The notes beneath the pieces were generated by a model. That model was not told where the DNA came from and ran no database searches. It saw only the letters and a list, made by a program, of their open reading frames with translations. Positions 39,385 to 51,734 of a stretch of 64,000 nucleotides of DNA are shown piece after piece (the first letter of the stretch is position 1; every line of letters begins with the position of its first letter). The stretch comes from Bilabrum cf. latius (lineage: Eukaryota > Bigyra: Bicosoecida > Bigyra > Bicosoecida): assembly GCA_965178125.1 (NCBI GenBank), contig OZ237736.1:124001-188000 (forward strand), given 5' to 3'. Position numbers and translations under genes: made by a program.

Positions 39385-42300
39385 GAATCAGTTGGATGAT
39401 TATTTGCGTAGATCCTGGTTGGAGCGGTAGCGCCGCGTCAGATCGATTCGTAAACTTGCGGAATCGCTTGTGAATGCCCCTTCTGGAGTGCGAGCGGGGT
39501 ATCGATGCAACGCCGCATTCGATGCTGCGATCAAGAAAGTGATGAGCTCAATGATCCACCTTCGTGGGCATACGCTTGAGTTGGTTGCAGCTGCTGTTGC
39601 TTGGCGGAACGCTGAAAGCCGGGCTAGACTATCGGGTTTCGAGCAGCGTTCGTACGCCCAGCTAACGCCTGGCCAGCTCCCGCGCGCTTTAGTTCGCCGC
39701 GATGGGACATTTGCCCACTTAGATATGAGTCTAAGCCGCTCTGCGGCAACGGGCGATCTGGGATCAGCAGAAGCGATCGACGTTCTGCTGCAGGCGGGTA
39801 ACGATCTGGACTTCTTGAGCCAGTGCATACCATTGCGAAACGCTGTCGGTCTGCCGAAGTCGCAAACGTTAGGAGCCACAGGAGATGCATCTGTGCTCGG
39901 CAGGACGAGCGCCTCATCCGCCAGCCTGCCCCGACTCCCTGGCAAGGCGCCCCTAGCGCGAGGCAGGACCCCCGGCCCAAAGGCGGGACGCAGGTCCGGA
40001 GACGCATTGAAATCAAAGGGGTCCGTTGAGTTGAAGCACCGCAGCGTAGTCTCGAAAGAGCGCCCGAAGAAACCTCTGGACCCCGCCGTGCGAGCCTGGC
40101 GGGCCGCCGCATCGGCCTCGAGCGACACCATGCGCTGCAACCCGCTCATGGCTCCGAGGCCGCTCACCCAGAGCCTCGCGTACGCGTGCCAGCAGGCAGG
40201 CAGCCGCGCGGGGGAGGCAGAGGCCGAGGGCAGGGAGGCCGGTGGGGGCCACGGGGGCAGGCGGGCACGGGCCCAGGCCAGGAGCGGGACTGCGGCTGGG
40301 TTCGAGCCCTCGTACTATCTGGAGGAACAAGAGGACGGGGATGGGGGTGACGGTGGGAATCCAGGAGACGGCTCAGTGAGAGGGGGTTCCAAGGGCGGTG
40401 CGGGTGCCGGCAGTGTGACGAGTGGGAGCAAGGACGGCAGCCTGAGCGTGGAGCGGGGGGAGCTGGCGGCGGACGGGAGGGTGCTGCTGGCGGCGGGCTC
40501 CGAATCCGACCGGGCCATGAGCAGCCGGGGAACAAGGGGCCCGCCGGGGTCGGCCCACGGCAGGGGCAAGGAGGCCAAGCCGGCGGAGGGGCTCGGGGGC
40601 GTGACCCCACCTGGGGGACAGAAGCCCCAGGGGTCCCGTGGGGAGTCCCCGGGGTACAGCAGCGATGAGGCCTCTGACTTCGATGGGTACGGATCCGGCA
40701 CTGATGGTGGTGGCGCTGGCGCAGGTGGCGCGGGTGCAGACGGTCCCCCGTCTGCAGCTCTCTCCATGCCTCTGCCGCTCGCGGAGGTGCTTCTCCTCCT
40801 GACCTCTCACTCGAACGAGCTGAAGGACGCGGGGATTGCGCTCGCCAGGCTGCTGTCGTCCACGGGGCACCTGCACGTCACCGCGCACCCGCTGGTGGCA
40901 GCGGCCAGCGAGGCAGCCGCAGTGGGTCTGGAAGCCTCCGCGCAAGTGGACGACGTCCAGCGGGCCTGGGCCACTCTGCCACCTCGGCTCGTGGCAGCGC
41001 ACAGGGCGGGCAGGAAGCTGCTGCGGCGGGAGCGGCGGCAGATCGACGAGGTGCTTGGCATGGAGGCGCAGTGCGAAGAGGTCGGGGCGCAGGCGCGGGC
41101 GGCCTACGATCGGGTGTTCGACATGGCGGGACAGCCGGGGCAGGTTGACCGCGGGCTCGCTGCCCAGGTCGTGCTTGTGCACCACGTGGGCTGTCTGGTG
41201 TCAGCCAGGGCGGAGGGAGCCCCGCTGTGTGACGAGGACCTGGCTGCGCTGGAGCCCTACGTTGCCGCTCTTCGGGGCAGTGGCGTTGGAGCGGTGAGTT
41301 CTGCTGCTGGCCGTGCGGCGAGTGGGTCGCCCGGCCGTGCAGCAGGACCCGAGAGCAAGGCGGCGGTTGACCCGGAGCAGCTTTCCCTGGATCCAGCTAA
41401 CCTGCCCGTGCAGGCACCTCTTGTTCCCCGGATGCTGGAGCAGTTCCTGGAGGAGGCAGACCCAACCGGACTGAGGCTGGCTGCCACTGTGGACGTCGAG
41501 CTGGGCTCACCGATGGCTGGGGGATACCCAGGAGGTGGCGAGAGGGATGGAGTGAAGTCGTCATCTGCTTCCAGGCGTGATTTGAAGCCTCCTCGCAGGC
41601 CAATCGCCAGCCAGCCGAAAGCAGGAGGCGCCCGCGGTGGCCAGCGGTCCGTGGTTTCGGGCAGGAGCCGTGGCACCGCACCAGCTGGCGCGTCCAGAGG
41701 CAGCTCACACGAGGAATCCAAAGCCAGAGACTCGGTTGCCACCAGCAGAGCAGGGTCGATGATCCGGGAAGGTTCCTCGGGTAGCATTGGAAATGTCCCC
41801 CGCGGGTCGAGGGGCGCGGGGCTTGCCACGAGCGGGCCCGGGTCACCGCCCGGGGCTCGGCTCGGGGTCGTGGCGTCGACCTACGGGGCGGGTGTGAGGG
41901 ATCTCCGTCGGATGCTGGCCGGGGAACAGGAACGCAAGCGGGTCATGATCGCGAGGCAGGGTTGGTAGCGGCGCGGCGGGCACCGACGGGGAGAGAAGCA
42001 TCCTGCCAGTGGTGAGATTGGTGTCGCTGGGGAAGGACCTGCATCACCCGATGCGGCAGGCAGTAGCGGAGTAAGCAATGCTGGCAGCAGTGGTCCTGCT
42101 GTTGCTGCTGTTGCATTCCCCGGGAGAAACCACGGCCCCAAAAAGCCAGATACAAAGGCCAACTCAAAATCGAGAGCCGGATCAAAGGCCCAATCGAGGG
42201 TGTCCCGCGGAACCAGGGCCAAGGCATCGCCGGGCAAGTCACCCACTCGTGGACAGAAAGCAGGCATGAAGACTACTGCCAGTCAGCGTAAGGCAGGCAA

Positions 42301-43423
42301 GTCCCCTGCCTCAATCCGGACTGCCAAGGGCCAAACGAAGGCGAGGAATACGCACAAGGGCAAGTCGGCAAAGGCGCCTAAGGGCAGGCGGTCCCAAGCT
42401 GCAGCTGCACCGGCTCGTGGCTCAGTCCGTTCCAAGGGCCGCGCAGCCAGCAAGAGCGGAGGCAAGCCCGCCCGATAGTCCGCACCCGTGCATGTTCATG
42501 TCCCCCTCGTGCAGCCCCCTTCGATGCACAGCCTGCAGGGCGGGACCATCATGCCCCCGGTGAGGGAAGTGGCCGAGACACCGGAGTCCCCCGGGCCGGA
42601 CATCGGGGCGGGGCTTGCGATGAGTAGCGGGGTGCTAACTGGAACTACCGGGGTGCATCAGGACGGGGCGGGGGAACAACGAGGGCAGGGCGATGTGGTG
42701 GCCTCCGGTACAGCCGCGGCATCGACTGGTACTAGCGTCGCGAATCCAGGGACACACAGCGTTGGCAAGGCAGGTAGCGGGGAGCACTTTGGCCGGACTG
42801 AAGGAAGAGGGGATGGCATCGACAATTATGACGACGATCAGGATGATGGCTACAGCGACGACGATGGCGAGGACGATGACGATGACGATGACGAGTACGG
42901 GGACGATTTCGAGGAGAAAGAGAGGGAAGAAGCCACAAGTGGGTCGAAGCATGGGCCTGGCTCACTACCAGTGGGGACATCTGCCGCTGTCAATCTGGAT
43001 CCCGCAACCACTGCGTCTGCTGGTGCTTCTACAGGTGCGTCTGCTGGTTCTTCTGCAGGTAGCGCGGGTCCCCCACTTGCCCAAGTCGAGGTATCACCCG
43101 CCTCCTAGTCTGGGCAGCCGATGATCGCCGGCGCCATGTCACCCGGGGAGGATTCCTACTCAGATGAAGAGGAGAGGGGAGAAGGCTAGGATGGAAGAGA
43201 GGGGGCTAGTGGGCCGATGGGCGGCCGTGTGGGGCCTGCCGGACACGGCGATGGCAAGGAGAGCGAATCGGGGGAGGACAGCTACAGCGAGGACGAGCAG
43301 GAAGCAGGGTCAGCAGCTGCACAGAGGACTGTTCCAGCTGTGTCGAGCTAGCCTGCCGCTGCAAATGGGGGCATGGATGTCGCTCTCAGCGATAGTGATG
43401 ACGAATACTCCGACGACGAGTGA
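39383..43423 (+). CDS. large low-complexity protein, 1346 aa, unknown
   Basis: One frame from ATG 39383 to TGA 43421-43423 with TAGs as Gln (LERQRRVRS at residue 16, then GWQRRGGH, PARQSAPV, PASQSGQP, GEGQDGRE). The first ~130 residues are ordered: MNQLDDYLRRSWLERQRRVR, an amphipathic helical pair (FDAAIKKVMSSMIHLRGHTL, LVAAAVAWRNAESRARL) and NDLDFLSQCIPLRNAVG. A second helical domain lies about residues 450-620 (PLAEVLLLLTSHSNELKDAG...). The rest is Gly/Ser/Arg-rich, then a basic KAGKSPASIRTAKGQTKA tract and an Asp/Glu/Ser tail. No firm family. Confidence 0.65.
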
Positions 43424-43551
43424 GCACAAGCTAATTTAGATTGATTCTCTCTTTCAAACAGAACCAGCGCGAAAGAAAAACTTGAAAAACTACACCACTC
43501 CTTCCCGACTCCTCGCCACTGAGACTACGAGCGTGTAAATTTGTGACTAGC

Positions 43552-44109
43552 ATGAGCGCAAAGGCTGGTGCAACCACGCTAGAGCTAGCTACTTCAGCTG
43601 TTGATGCTCTTCTTGGATACACTCGGCAACTCGAACCGTATGTTGCTGCGGGGCGCGCCCCAAACAGCGAGGAAGAGGGCAAACTGCTATCGCAAGCAGC
43701 ATCACTTGCAGTTAGCTCACATTCCAAGTTTGCTGCTGCAATGCGTGAGGGTCCAGACCGTGCGGCTGCTTCAACGGCTGCAGACACTGGCAGGGATGCT
43801 AGAAGACGGGAGAATCGACTATAGGAAGAGGCTGTAGAACTCCGAGAGTAGCTCAGTAGACTATAGCTTGAGTTAGAGCAAGAGCGAGCTGAAAAGGCAA
43901 GGATTCGCGCCGACTTGGAGCGAGTTCGAAACGACGAGATTGATACTACCAGAGCGGACCGCCTCCGACGATTCGTTGATGCAATAAGTGGTGCAGGCGA
44001 ATCTACTGCCAGCAAAGAAGCTTCATCAGCCGATACTGCATTGTAGGCGGTGAATTCGCTACCGCCGGAGATCGTGCGATCGATAGCTGCTCGCATGCGC
44101 AAGGGCTGA
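43552..44109 (+). CDS. coiled-coil protein, 185 aa
   Basis: ATG 43552 to TGA 44107-44109 with four TAGs as Gln. Reading them as Gln creates a continuous heptad-like helix (RLQEEAVELREQLSRLQLEL then EQERAEKARIRADLERVR) that a stop would destroy. Residues 1-75 are an Ala-rich helical region (TTLELATSAVDALLGYTRQL). The C-terminus (LPPEIVRSIAARMRKG) is basic. No family recognised; an oligomerisation or cytoskeletal role is conceivable. Confidence 0.7.
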
Positions 44110-44981
44110 CGAATGGTTCAAGCTGAACCCAGACTAGGCGCGAGGCAGCCGCGATGAGAACCTCTTATTGTCCTCTCCAGCCTAGCGTTATCATTGTGGC
44201 TTTTGGTTTGCTACTACAGTTTAGAATCTAGCAGGCTCTCCCCCCCCCCCCCTTGCCGTGAGTTCAAAGGGCCTATGCTAGACTCTACTAGTAAGTGGGG
44301 TATGATGCAGCTTTCACAGCACTACCGTATATCTGGCTAGCAGATGCAGGCTCAGATGAGGAGGCAGTGGAAATGAACGGTGCGTACGGTGTAGGTAGGC
44401 AGGAGGAAAGTAGTGGCAGTCGACGATGCTGTCGGATGCGCATGACCCTGCGCTGTTTGAGGCATCGGAAGGCGAGCAGTGGCCGAAATTTCCAGGGAGG
44501 GTTGTTGCATTGGCGGCCTCACGGTGTGGGTGAGTACGCCCGGGACGGTGGTGTGGTGTATCTGGTGGTGAGGGACGGCTGGCCCCTGTAGCAGGGGAAG
44601 CGGATTCGGTTGGACTTCCTAATAAACGGGCTTGGGGTGGGGGGTAAGTATGTGTGTACATGGAGCAATTGCGGGTAGCATCATTCACTTGTTGCGCTGC
44701 ACAGGCCCAGCTCATAGTATTTTTATTTTCTTCTTGAAATTTAAACCGGTCGCAACCACTAAAACCATCCAAAAGGATCCGACTAACGCAGACCTATTTA
44801 CAGCTTCAACTCCTACTGATCGGTTCAGGCATTGACATAGTCACGACTTTTTGTAGTAGTATTTTCGATCCAGCATTTACCAGGGTGTTTCAGCCGTTTC
44901 AGTCAGGATCTACAAACTCAAGATCTGTAGTTAGTCCCGTGACTGTGCGAAATAGGCAGAAATATCGCGCCAATTTTTAGT
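44110..44981. other. intergenic stretch with a poly-C tract; no supported gene
   Basis: Contains a run of 13 C at 44240-44252. A coding-like fragment at about 44415-44525 (DAHDPALFEASEGEQWPKFP) is followed by GTGAGT. This could be an exon of an unrecognised gene, but I cannot find its partners. Otherwise nothing supported. Confidence 0.4.
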
Positions 44982-47900
44982 ATGAATGGTACAACCAGTG
45001 GCGATCAACTTTAGCCAAAAGTCTCTATCGGTGGCGATTTGGTCCCAAGCTCAACGCAAAGCAAACCGGAGGTTTGCGGCCCCGCTGGCGGCGGAGACCA
45101 ACCTGCGCAATTAGATTCTGTCGAATCCATGACTGCACCCAGAATTCAGATAATCCAAGGCAGCGAGTGTGCATACAAGCCCGCTGTCACTGTCGGGGAA
45201 TAGGCTATTGCGCGTGAGTCCGTTGCAGATCCTGCAGATCCTGGCCAATTGTCGGGGTCGAGCTCTGCTTCCACTGCCAGTGAGGTGCCTAACACCCCAG
45301 CGCGTGATACAAATGCAACTACACTTACCTTGTCTTTGAGAAGTGCAGCTCTTGGAGAGGCCTCCGAAGCATCCACTGACCCAGCCCACCGGAACGATGC
45401 AGCCGGGCCAGAGGACGCTAGCAACGGGCCCGCATCGGATCCACCTACTGATCAAGACCCTAGTATTGAAGATTTGCTTGCATCCACCTGGGCTTCTGCT
45501 GCATCTGGCGCGGGTGCAGACGATCACGTGCCACCTGTTTCCCGGTACTCAGGGGCATCGGCGGGGGCTGCAGAAAGGATCATCACAACAAGCGGGGCAG
45601 CCGACGCCGGCGCGGCACTGAGAGAACTCGCCGTAGGAAAGGAGAAAAATGACGATGAAGACGAGTCTTCCAACTCCCAAGGCCGACAGCCCGCCTTCGA
45701 GGCCGCCAAGCACACCGTGGCCCTGTGGCCGCACGAGCAGAAGGACCGCAAGCGAAGGCTAGACCGTATCGGTGTGCTCTTCAGGCAGGACGTGCGCAAG
45801 GCGCTGGAGGGTTTCCCCGAGGTGGAGATGCTTTGGAGGCTCAGGGACAGGTTGCTAGACCCCGTGGGCTTCACCGATGAGGACAAGGCCAAGATCGAGG
45901 AGGCCCTGGGTCTCAAGTTCATCGATGCAGGGGGCATGGCCGGGGGCATCAAGGCAGTGCATGAGGGCCTGGGTCTGTTCCTGAAGTTCGCCTTCGACCA
46001 CCTGGGCATCTACGGCAGCACGCGCATGGCGGCCAAGGCGGCGAAGCGGGAGGCGGCGGCGAGTCGTTGGGTGCATGCGATGGACAGCGTGCACGTGTCG
46101 ACGCCTCTGCTAGAGTGCGTGGATGTGCGAGTGGATGTGTCGGGCGGTGGCTGGTATGTGATTCGCGTGCAGGCGTTTGCTCGTGTGGATGTGCAGGGGT
46201 GCATGGCATGGGACCAGGCTGCATTCCGGACATCGTATCGAGAGCAGCACGATGGGCGGGAGCCTGATGCTGGGGCATTTGAGGCTGCATTCGATGTATC
46301 GGTCCGTGAGACGACTCTGCGCGTGGGCTCATCGGACGGCGGCATCAGCATGCATCAGGACGATGAGCAGCTGGAGGACGTGGTAAAGCCACTGGCCCGG
46401 CACTTCAGGGTAGCAGAGTACGAATGTGCTAATGTGGCCACATTGGTGAGGCACGTGTACGTCCCGACAACGTCTGGCACTGGCGCACTTGACGCCGCTG
46501 CGGCCGGTGCCGGGTCATTGTCTACCCGCACGTTCCTGGATGTGCTGCAGGATCGAGGGATGGACCCAGCCAAAGTGTAGCGCCTTAGGGCGGCACTGGA
46601 TCCCGCCCGCATGCGGCTGACGGAGGAGGATGAGAAAAAACTCACACTGCAGGAGCAGGAGCTGGCCCGGGCTGTGTATGCCGCAATCAAGAGTACGGGT
46701 GCGAATCTGGACTACAGGAAGCCACTGCCCGACGTGGAGCACGTGTGCAAGCCGGTGCACGGTAGGAAAGTCAACATGCGACTACCATTCGACGTGGAGG
46801 TGCACCAGCTGGCCAGCGGGCAGCGGGTGGTGCTGGACACGCACCGTCTGCTGATTCCAGATGTGGTGTGGATGGACTGGATGGAGTCGGATGAGGCCAA
46901 ACCACGGGTGTGGGCGACCAAGAATGTCAAATGCGGACCTACCACCGAGCCGACTATGTACCATAGTCAACTGGGCTCCTGGTGTGCGGCTACAGATGGC
47001 CAAATAGTGTCACTGGAGAGTGTATCAGCAGCCTTACAGTGTTGGTGCGACTCCACCGATGGCTTGACTGGCATCCGTTTCCAGCCCAATGACATGCAGC
47101 GCCACATGGATACAGGCTGTGTCAGTGCCAGCGCCAAGGACAGCAGCGGGCAGGTGAACATGGTAGCGATCGTATCATGTCCTCGGTGGTATTACTCCGG
47201 GTCGGCCTCCATGACGTGCTTGCTGCCCCCCGAGGCCGCGCATCGGCTGCGGGAGCTGCTGGGCGAGGATGCATTCGAGGGCCTGAGCCCTGACCTGATC
47301 ATGGAAGGGGATGCAGGGGCTAAATCACGAGCTCGAGAGTGCATCGGGAAGCTGTATGAGAAGGCTCGTGCAGAGGTTGAGGATCGGTACCGAGATGAGC
47401 TGGCGCTGGAGGTGTGTCGCACTGTGGATGTGGATGTGCAGGCTAATTGCGAGGTGCATCGTGGTGTACTGAAGCGTGTGATGCATTCATTTGGGCTGGG
47501 GCTGAGGCATGTGGGTCTGCTTGTGGATCAGCTGTTGCAATAGAGGGAACGCTTGCAAGTACAGTAGGCTGTCAGTATCCCATCATTGCGCAGTACGAAT
47601 ATGTTGCCCTGGCTACGGGCAGCAACCATCATTGGTGTTGAGCAATCCACCATGAGGTGCGCAGTGGCAGCGTTTGTTTATGGTCGGGCCATGGTTTGCA
47701 ACTCTGGTGCGTTTCTAGATGGTGCTGCATTGCACGCATGTCTGGCACCTCCCGAGCGGACAACGACGCCTACGGCACATTGCGTTGGCACCGATCTGGC
47801 ATCGGAAGGCGGCATGTACAACAGAGAACCATTAAGGGCGGTGATTTCTTTAGTCCAAGGAATAGCACACACTCAGCGTGTGGGGGGTAGTGAACTGTAG

Positions 47901-49718
47901 AGGGTTCTCGGGGCACTCCGCAAGTTCTGTTCGAGATCTTCCGGCCTTCACACTGTTTCGGTGGCATGCGCAGCGAGACAGCTGAAACCAAGCTGTGGTG
48001 TCAAGATCACTTCGATACCTTTCAATGAACGAAATAGTGGGATGGAATGCTGGAGCAGAATAGCAGACTATCTACGGTCTGACTGCCAGTACAGCGAGGC
48101 TATGGACCTGTATGAGCATTGCAGGCAGGTCCAGGAGACCACGTTGGGCAAACAGCATCCCTCGTACGGGGCAACGCTTAGAACAATGGCTGAGTGTCTT
48201 TTCGAGTAGGGCCACCCCAGCAAAGCCATATCGATTCTCTCCAAATGCAAAGAGATCGAAGAAACTTCCATTGGAAAGCAGCACCCCGACTATGCTAGCA
48301 CTCTGAACGGCATAGCAGCGTGCCTAAGCACACAAGGCCAGTACGCGCGAGCGATGCAGCTATATGTGCAAAGCAAGTAGATCTACGAGACGTTGTAGGA
48401 CAAGCAGCATCCAGATTATGCCACCACACTATGCAACATGGCCGGGTGTCTGAAATCTCAGGGCCAATACAAAAAGGCTATCGAGCTGTATGAGCAATCC
48501 AGCAAGATCCAGGAAACCGTGCTGGGCAAGCAGCACCCCGACCACGCTGAAACGCTGGGCAGCATGGCGGGATGTCTACAGTCCATGGGATAGTACAGCG
48601 AGGCCATGGAGCTGTATGAGCAATGCAGGCAAATCCTGGCTAGCGCGCTTGGCAAGCAGCATCGGTACTACGCGGCCATTCTTTGCAGCAAATCTTTATG
48701 TCTACATGATCAAGGTCATTACAACGATGCGATGGAGCTGTATGAGCAATGCAGACAGATCCAGGAGACCACAATTGGTAAGCGGCATCTCGACTATGCT
48801 ACCACCCTGGGCAATATGGGTTAGTGTCTGTCCTCGTAGGGTCGAGACGAGGATGCCATGAGTTTGATTGAGCAATCCAGGCAAATAAAGGAGGTTGCAG
48901 TTGGCACGCAGCATCCTTCGTACGTCGCGACGCTGAACAACATGGCAGCATGTCTGGAGTCCCAGGGCCAGTACAGCGAGGCCATGGAGCTGTATGAGCA
49001 ATGCAGGCAGATCCGCGAGGCCTCACTAGGCAAGCAGCATCGTGACTACGCCGTCACGCTGAACAATTTGGCTGAATGCCTGCAAAAGCAAGGGAAAATC
49101 AGTGAGGCGTTGCAGTATTTCGAGCAATGTAGATTGATCTACGAAGCTGCGCTAGGTACACACCACCCTGAGTACGCTGCTGCAATGCACAACGAAGCAG
49201 AATGTCTGGTATCGCGGCGCCGATATGCGGAGGCTATGTAGCTGTTTAATAGGTCCAGGCAGATACTTGAGGCAGCGCTAGGGCGTCAACACGCATACAT
49301 TGCCGCCGTACTTAATGGGATGGCTAGGTGCCTATATTTGCAAGGCAAACTTGAGGAGGCCTTGAGATGCTTCGAGGACTGCCGGGGAATATCTGCAATT
49401 TCAATGGGCAAGTCTCACCCGAAATATCTCATGATACTATCCAGCATGCAGACAGTGTGCCGATCCTCCGACACACCTATCTGCTGCACCATCGATGTTT
49501 TGATCCACCTAGAGGAGGCCCTGGCCCTGCAGAAGGGCAAGCAGAGCCAGGAGTACAGGGACACGGTGCAGGAGCTGGTGGGGCTGCTGGTGGATGAGGG
49601 CAGGATGAAGGAGGCCCAGAGGTACATGACAGAGACAGGTGGGGCGATCAAAGGGTCAGATTCGACAAGTCCAAGCGTGAGGCGGCAGAACGCTGGTACA
49701 CGGGACAATCGGTTGTGA
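44982..49718 (+). CDS. giant TPR-repeat protein (kinesin-light-chain/Clu-type repeats), 1578 aa
   Basis: One frame from ATG 44982 to TGA 49716-49718, passing many TAGs. Residues ~1035-1475 are eleven to twelve 42-residue TPRs of the form GQYSEAMELYEQCRQIxETxLGKQHPDYAxTLxNMAxCLxSQ. TAGs fall on Gln columns: CLFEQG (48207), SKQI (48378), MGQYSEAM (48591), LSSQGRDE (48837). Upstream (about residues 200-850) is a large domain of unknown type with LWPHEQKDRKRRLDRIG, a Cys/Trp-rich block and CEVHRGVLKRVMHSFGLGLR. That last motif faintly recalls the HxxGINxRxLG region of clustered-mitochondria (CLU) proteins, which also end in TPRs. The CLU link is tentative; the TPR array is certain. The N-terminal 150 residues are disordered. 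Confidence 0.8.
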
Positions 49719-49877
49719 AAACTTGAAGATGATAGCGAGATTCGTATATCGATCGTCAAGGGCAGGCCAAGCGGTGGTACTTCCGACGGTCTCCCACACG
49801 CACCTGTGCTGCAGCGAGCCAAACATGACGACGGATTCAACACGCCCTGGGACCAGAAGCAGGGTCCAGCGATTCAG

Positions 49878-51472
49878 TCAGCTCTCCCATCGCAGCCCGC
49901 CTGTCACCTTGTCCACCACATCGTGCACAAGCTTCATCTGCACACCAGACCGGTAAGCGAAGTCAGGGCCGGCATATCCCCACCAGCTGCGGAGAGCGTG
50001 AGAAAAATGAGAAACAAAATGAAAGCAACGAGGTACCGGTGCTATCAGACGGTCAGAATACGGATTGAACCAACTTCCGGCGAGGATTCAGCCATACGTA
50101 GGTCTGATTGGATATAGCCTGATCCCTCCAACTCACTCGAAGCACCCCTCCGGATTCTCAGGGAACAGCTCGCTCTTCACCACGTACGGATACACCACCA
50201 CGATCCCGTTGCTCTCCGCCCACTCGTTCAGCCCCACGTGCTGGGCGTAAGCAGCACCGATGTCGGCCTCAGTCTGCTGGCACCCGTGGAAGGACACGTG
50301 CAGCCTGCACCTGCTCCCCTGCTGGCACGAGGAAGGCACGTACACGTACCCCATCTTGGCGATCGAGTTGGAGCCGCCGCCGAAGGGGGTCTGGTCGAAG
50401 GTCTTGAAGTTGGCCGCGATGGCGTCCACCGGTGGATTTGACAGCCCGCCCATCCGTGGGGGCGCCAGCAGGGCACCCAGCGCCAGCCCGGCACCATCGT
50501 ATCCGCATTTGCCGATGTAGGGCGAGCCCAGCTGGGAGCAGGCCTCCCCGAAGGACCCGTTGGTGGGGAAGCAGTGCTCGCCCTGGATGGAGTACTCGGT
50601 GCTGACCTTCCCTCCCTGGGCTTCGTCCACCATGATGCGGTAGTACGCCTCCGTGGTCTTGACCACCTCTGGCTTGACCACGGAATCGAGTGCCCCCGAG
50701 AAGACGAACACGGAGTCGTCGGCGAGGTTGCTCGTGTTGGCGACGCGGCCGCCGATGACGTCTAGGTAGGTCATGTCTGCCAGGGCCTGGGCATTGGGCT
50801 TGTCCAGGATGGGGTTCATGCAGGTGGTCACTGCCTGCGAATGAAACACAGCCACGTAAATAGAAACAATGATGCTTGCATTCGATTGGAGTCTACTGGA
50901 TGCTCTGCAACACGTTCGAGAAGCCCACGAAAGTGTCCGAGCATTGCTTACAGTTGTTAGTTGGCCTTGTGAGCAATAGAACGGTCCACCAGCTGCGATT
51001 AATATTCAGGTACAAAGTAAGCAGACGGAATTTCGTCGAATCGGCCAATGCAGCAGAAGAACGTAGCAATGGAAACTCACCGAATACAGCAGCTCCTTGG
51101 AAAATATCGGAGTACGCCACGTGCACCTGGGAACTTAAAGCAGTAAAGGCATCAAAAAAATCGCATTGCGCGCATGTGTATGAACCAGTGAATCTGCTAT
51201 GGTGTCTGCCGGGTAGGCGCGTACCTTTTCTCACCTAGACAGCCATAAACGCGCCCGCGGAAAGGCCGCTCACTGCATGTTACGAATGATACAATATTGT
51301 CATAGAAACCTATCTCGTTCCATCCGATGCTTGCTTCAAAATCTCTCAGAGGGGTGACACTCTCACCGGTCATGCTATCTTTATCGATCACATATGGCCC
51401 AAGAGGGTCAGCAAGACGGGCCACCGCAAACGAGCTCGATAGTAAAGCAATTATTCCTGTGGCAAAAAGCAT
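49878..51472 (-). CDS. secreted PHB-depolymerase-family esterase, six exons
   Basis: Exons 51367-51472, 51235-51272, 51081-51126, 50952-50992, 50137-50834 and 49878-49986, all with GT-AG introns (94, 108, 88, 117, 150 bp), give 345 residues ending in TGA. A signal peptide (MLFATGIIALLSSSFAVA) precedes the alpha/beta-hydrolase core. The lipase box is VSGLSAGAFMAVQVHVAYS (catalytic Ser40), whose Gln is a TAG at the last codon of the 38-bp exon 2. Then come AVFAGGPFYCSQGQL, the oxyanion region SFHGCQQ and the C-terminal GCFDWWGYAGPDFAYRSG. It would hydrolyse polyhydroxybutyrate or related esters outside the cell or in food vacuoles. Correct splicing restores every family landmark. Confidence 0.93.
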
Positions 51473-51734
51473 ATCCGATTGTTGGACTTGGCACCGGCTC
51501 AAACAACTCGGTTCTCGCTCGTGGCCACGCCGACCTTATTGCGGAACCGACGCCGTCATCGTAGTGCGCGGCGACGACTCGCCACCCATCCGTGGATTGG
51601 TACACCCATGGGAGTTTGCCTGGCTCTATTCTCATGCAAACTCGTGACTACAGTAGTAAGTTCATGGAAGCATTCAAAAATCGCATTAATTCTCTTCCAA
51701 TAAAATAATCCGCCGGGCAGGCAATAGGGGTGTA

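Noticed and set aside
44240-44252. Poly-C tract as a functional slippage or regulatory site
   Set aside because: No gene is supported around it, so it is noted only as a homopolymer.
49723-50117. Plus-strand frames after the TPR gene
   Set aside because: They overlap the last exon and intron of the PHB depolymerase on the other strand, where the family's C-terminal motif is intact.
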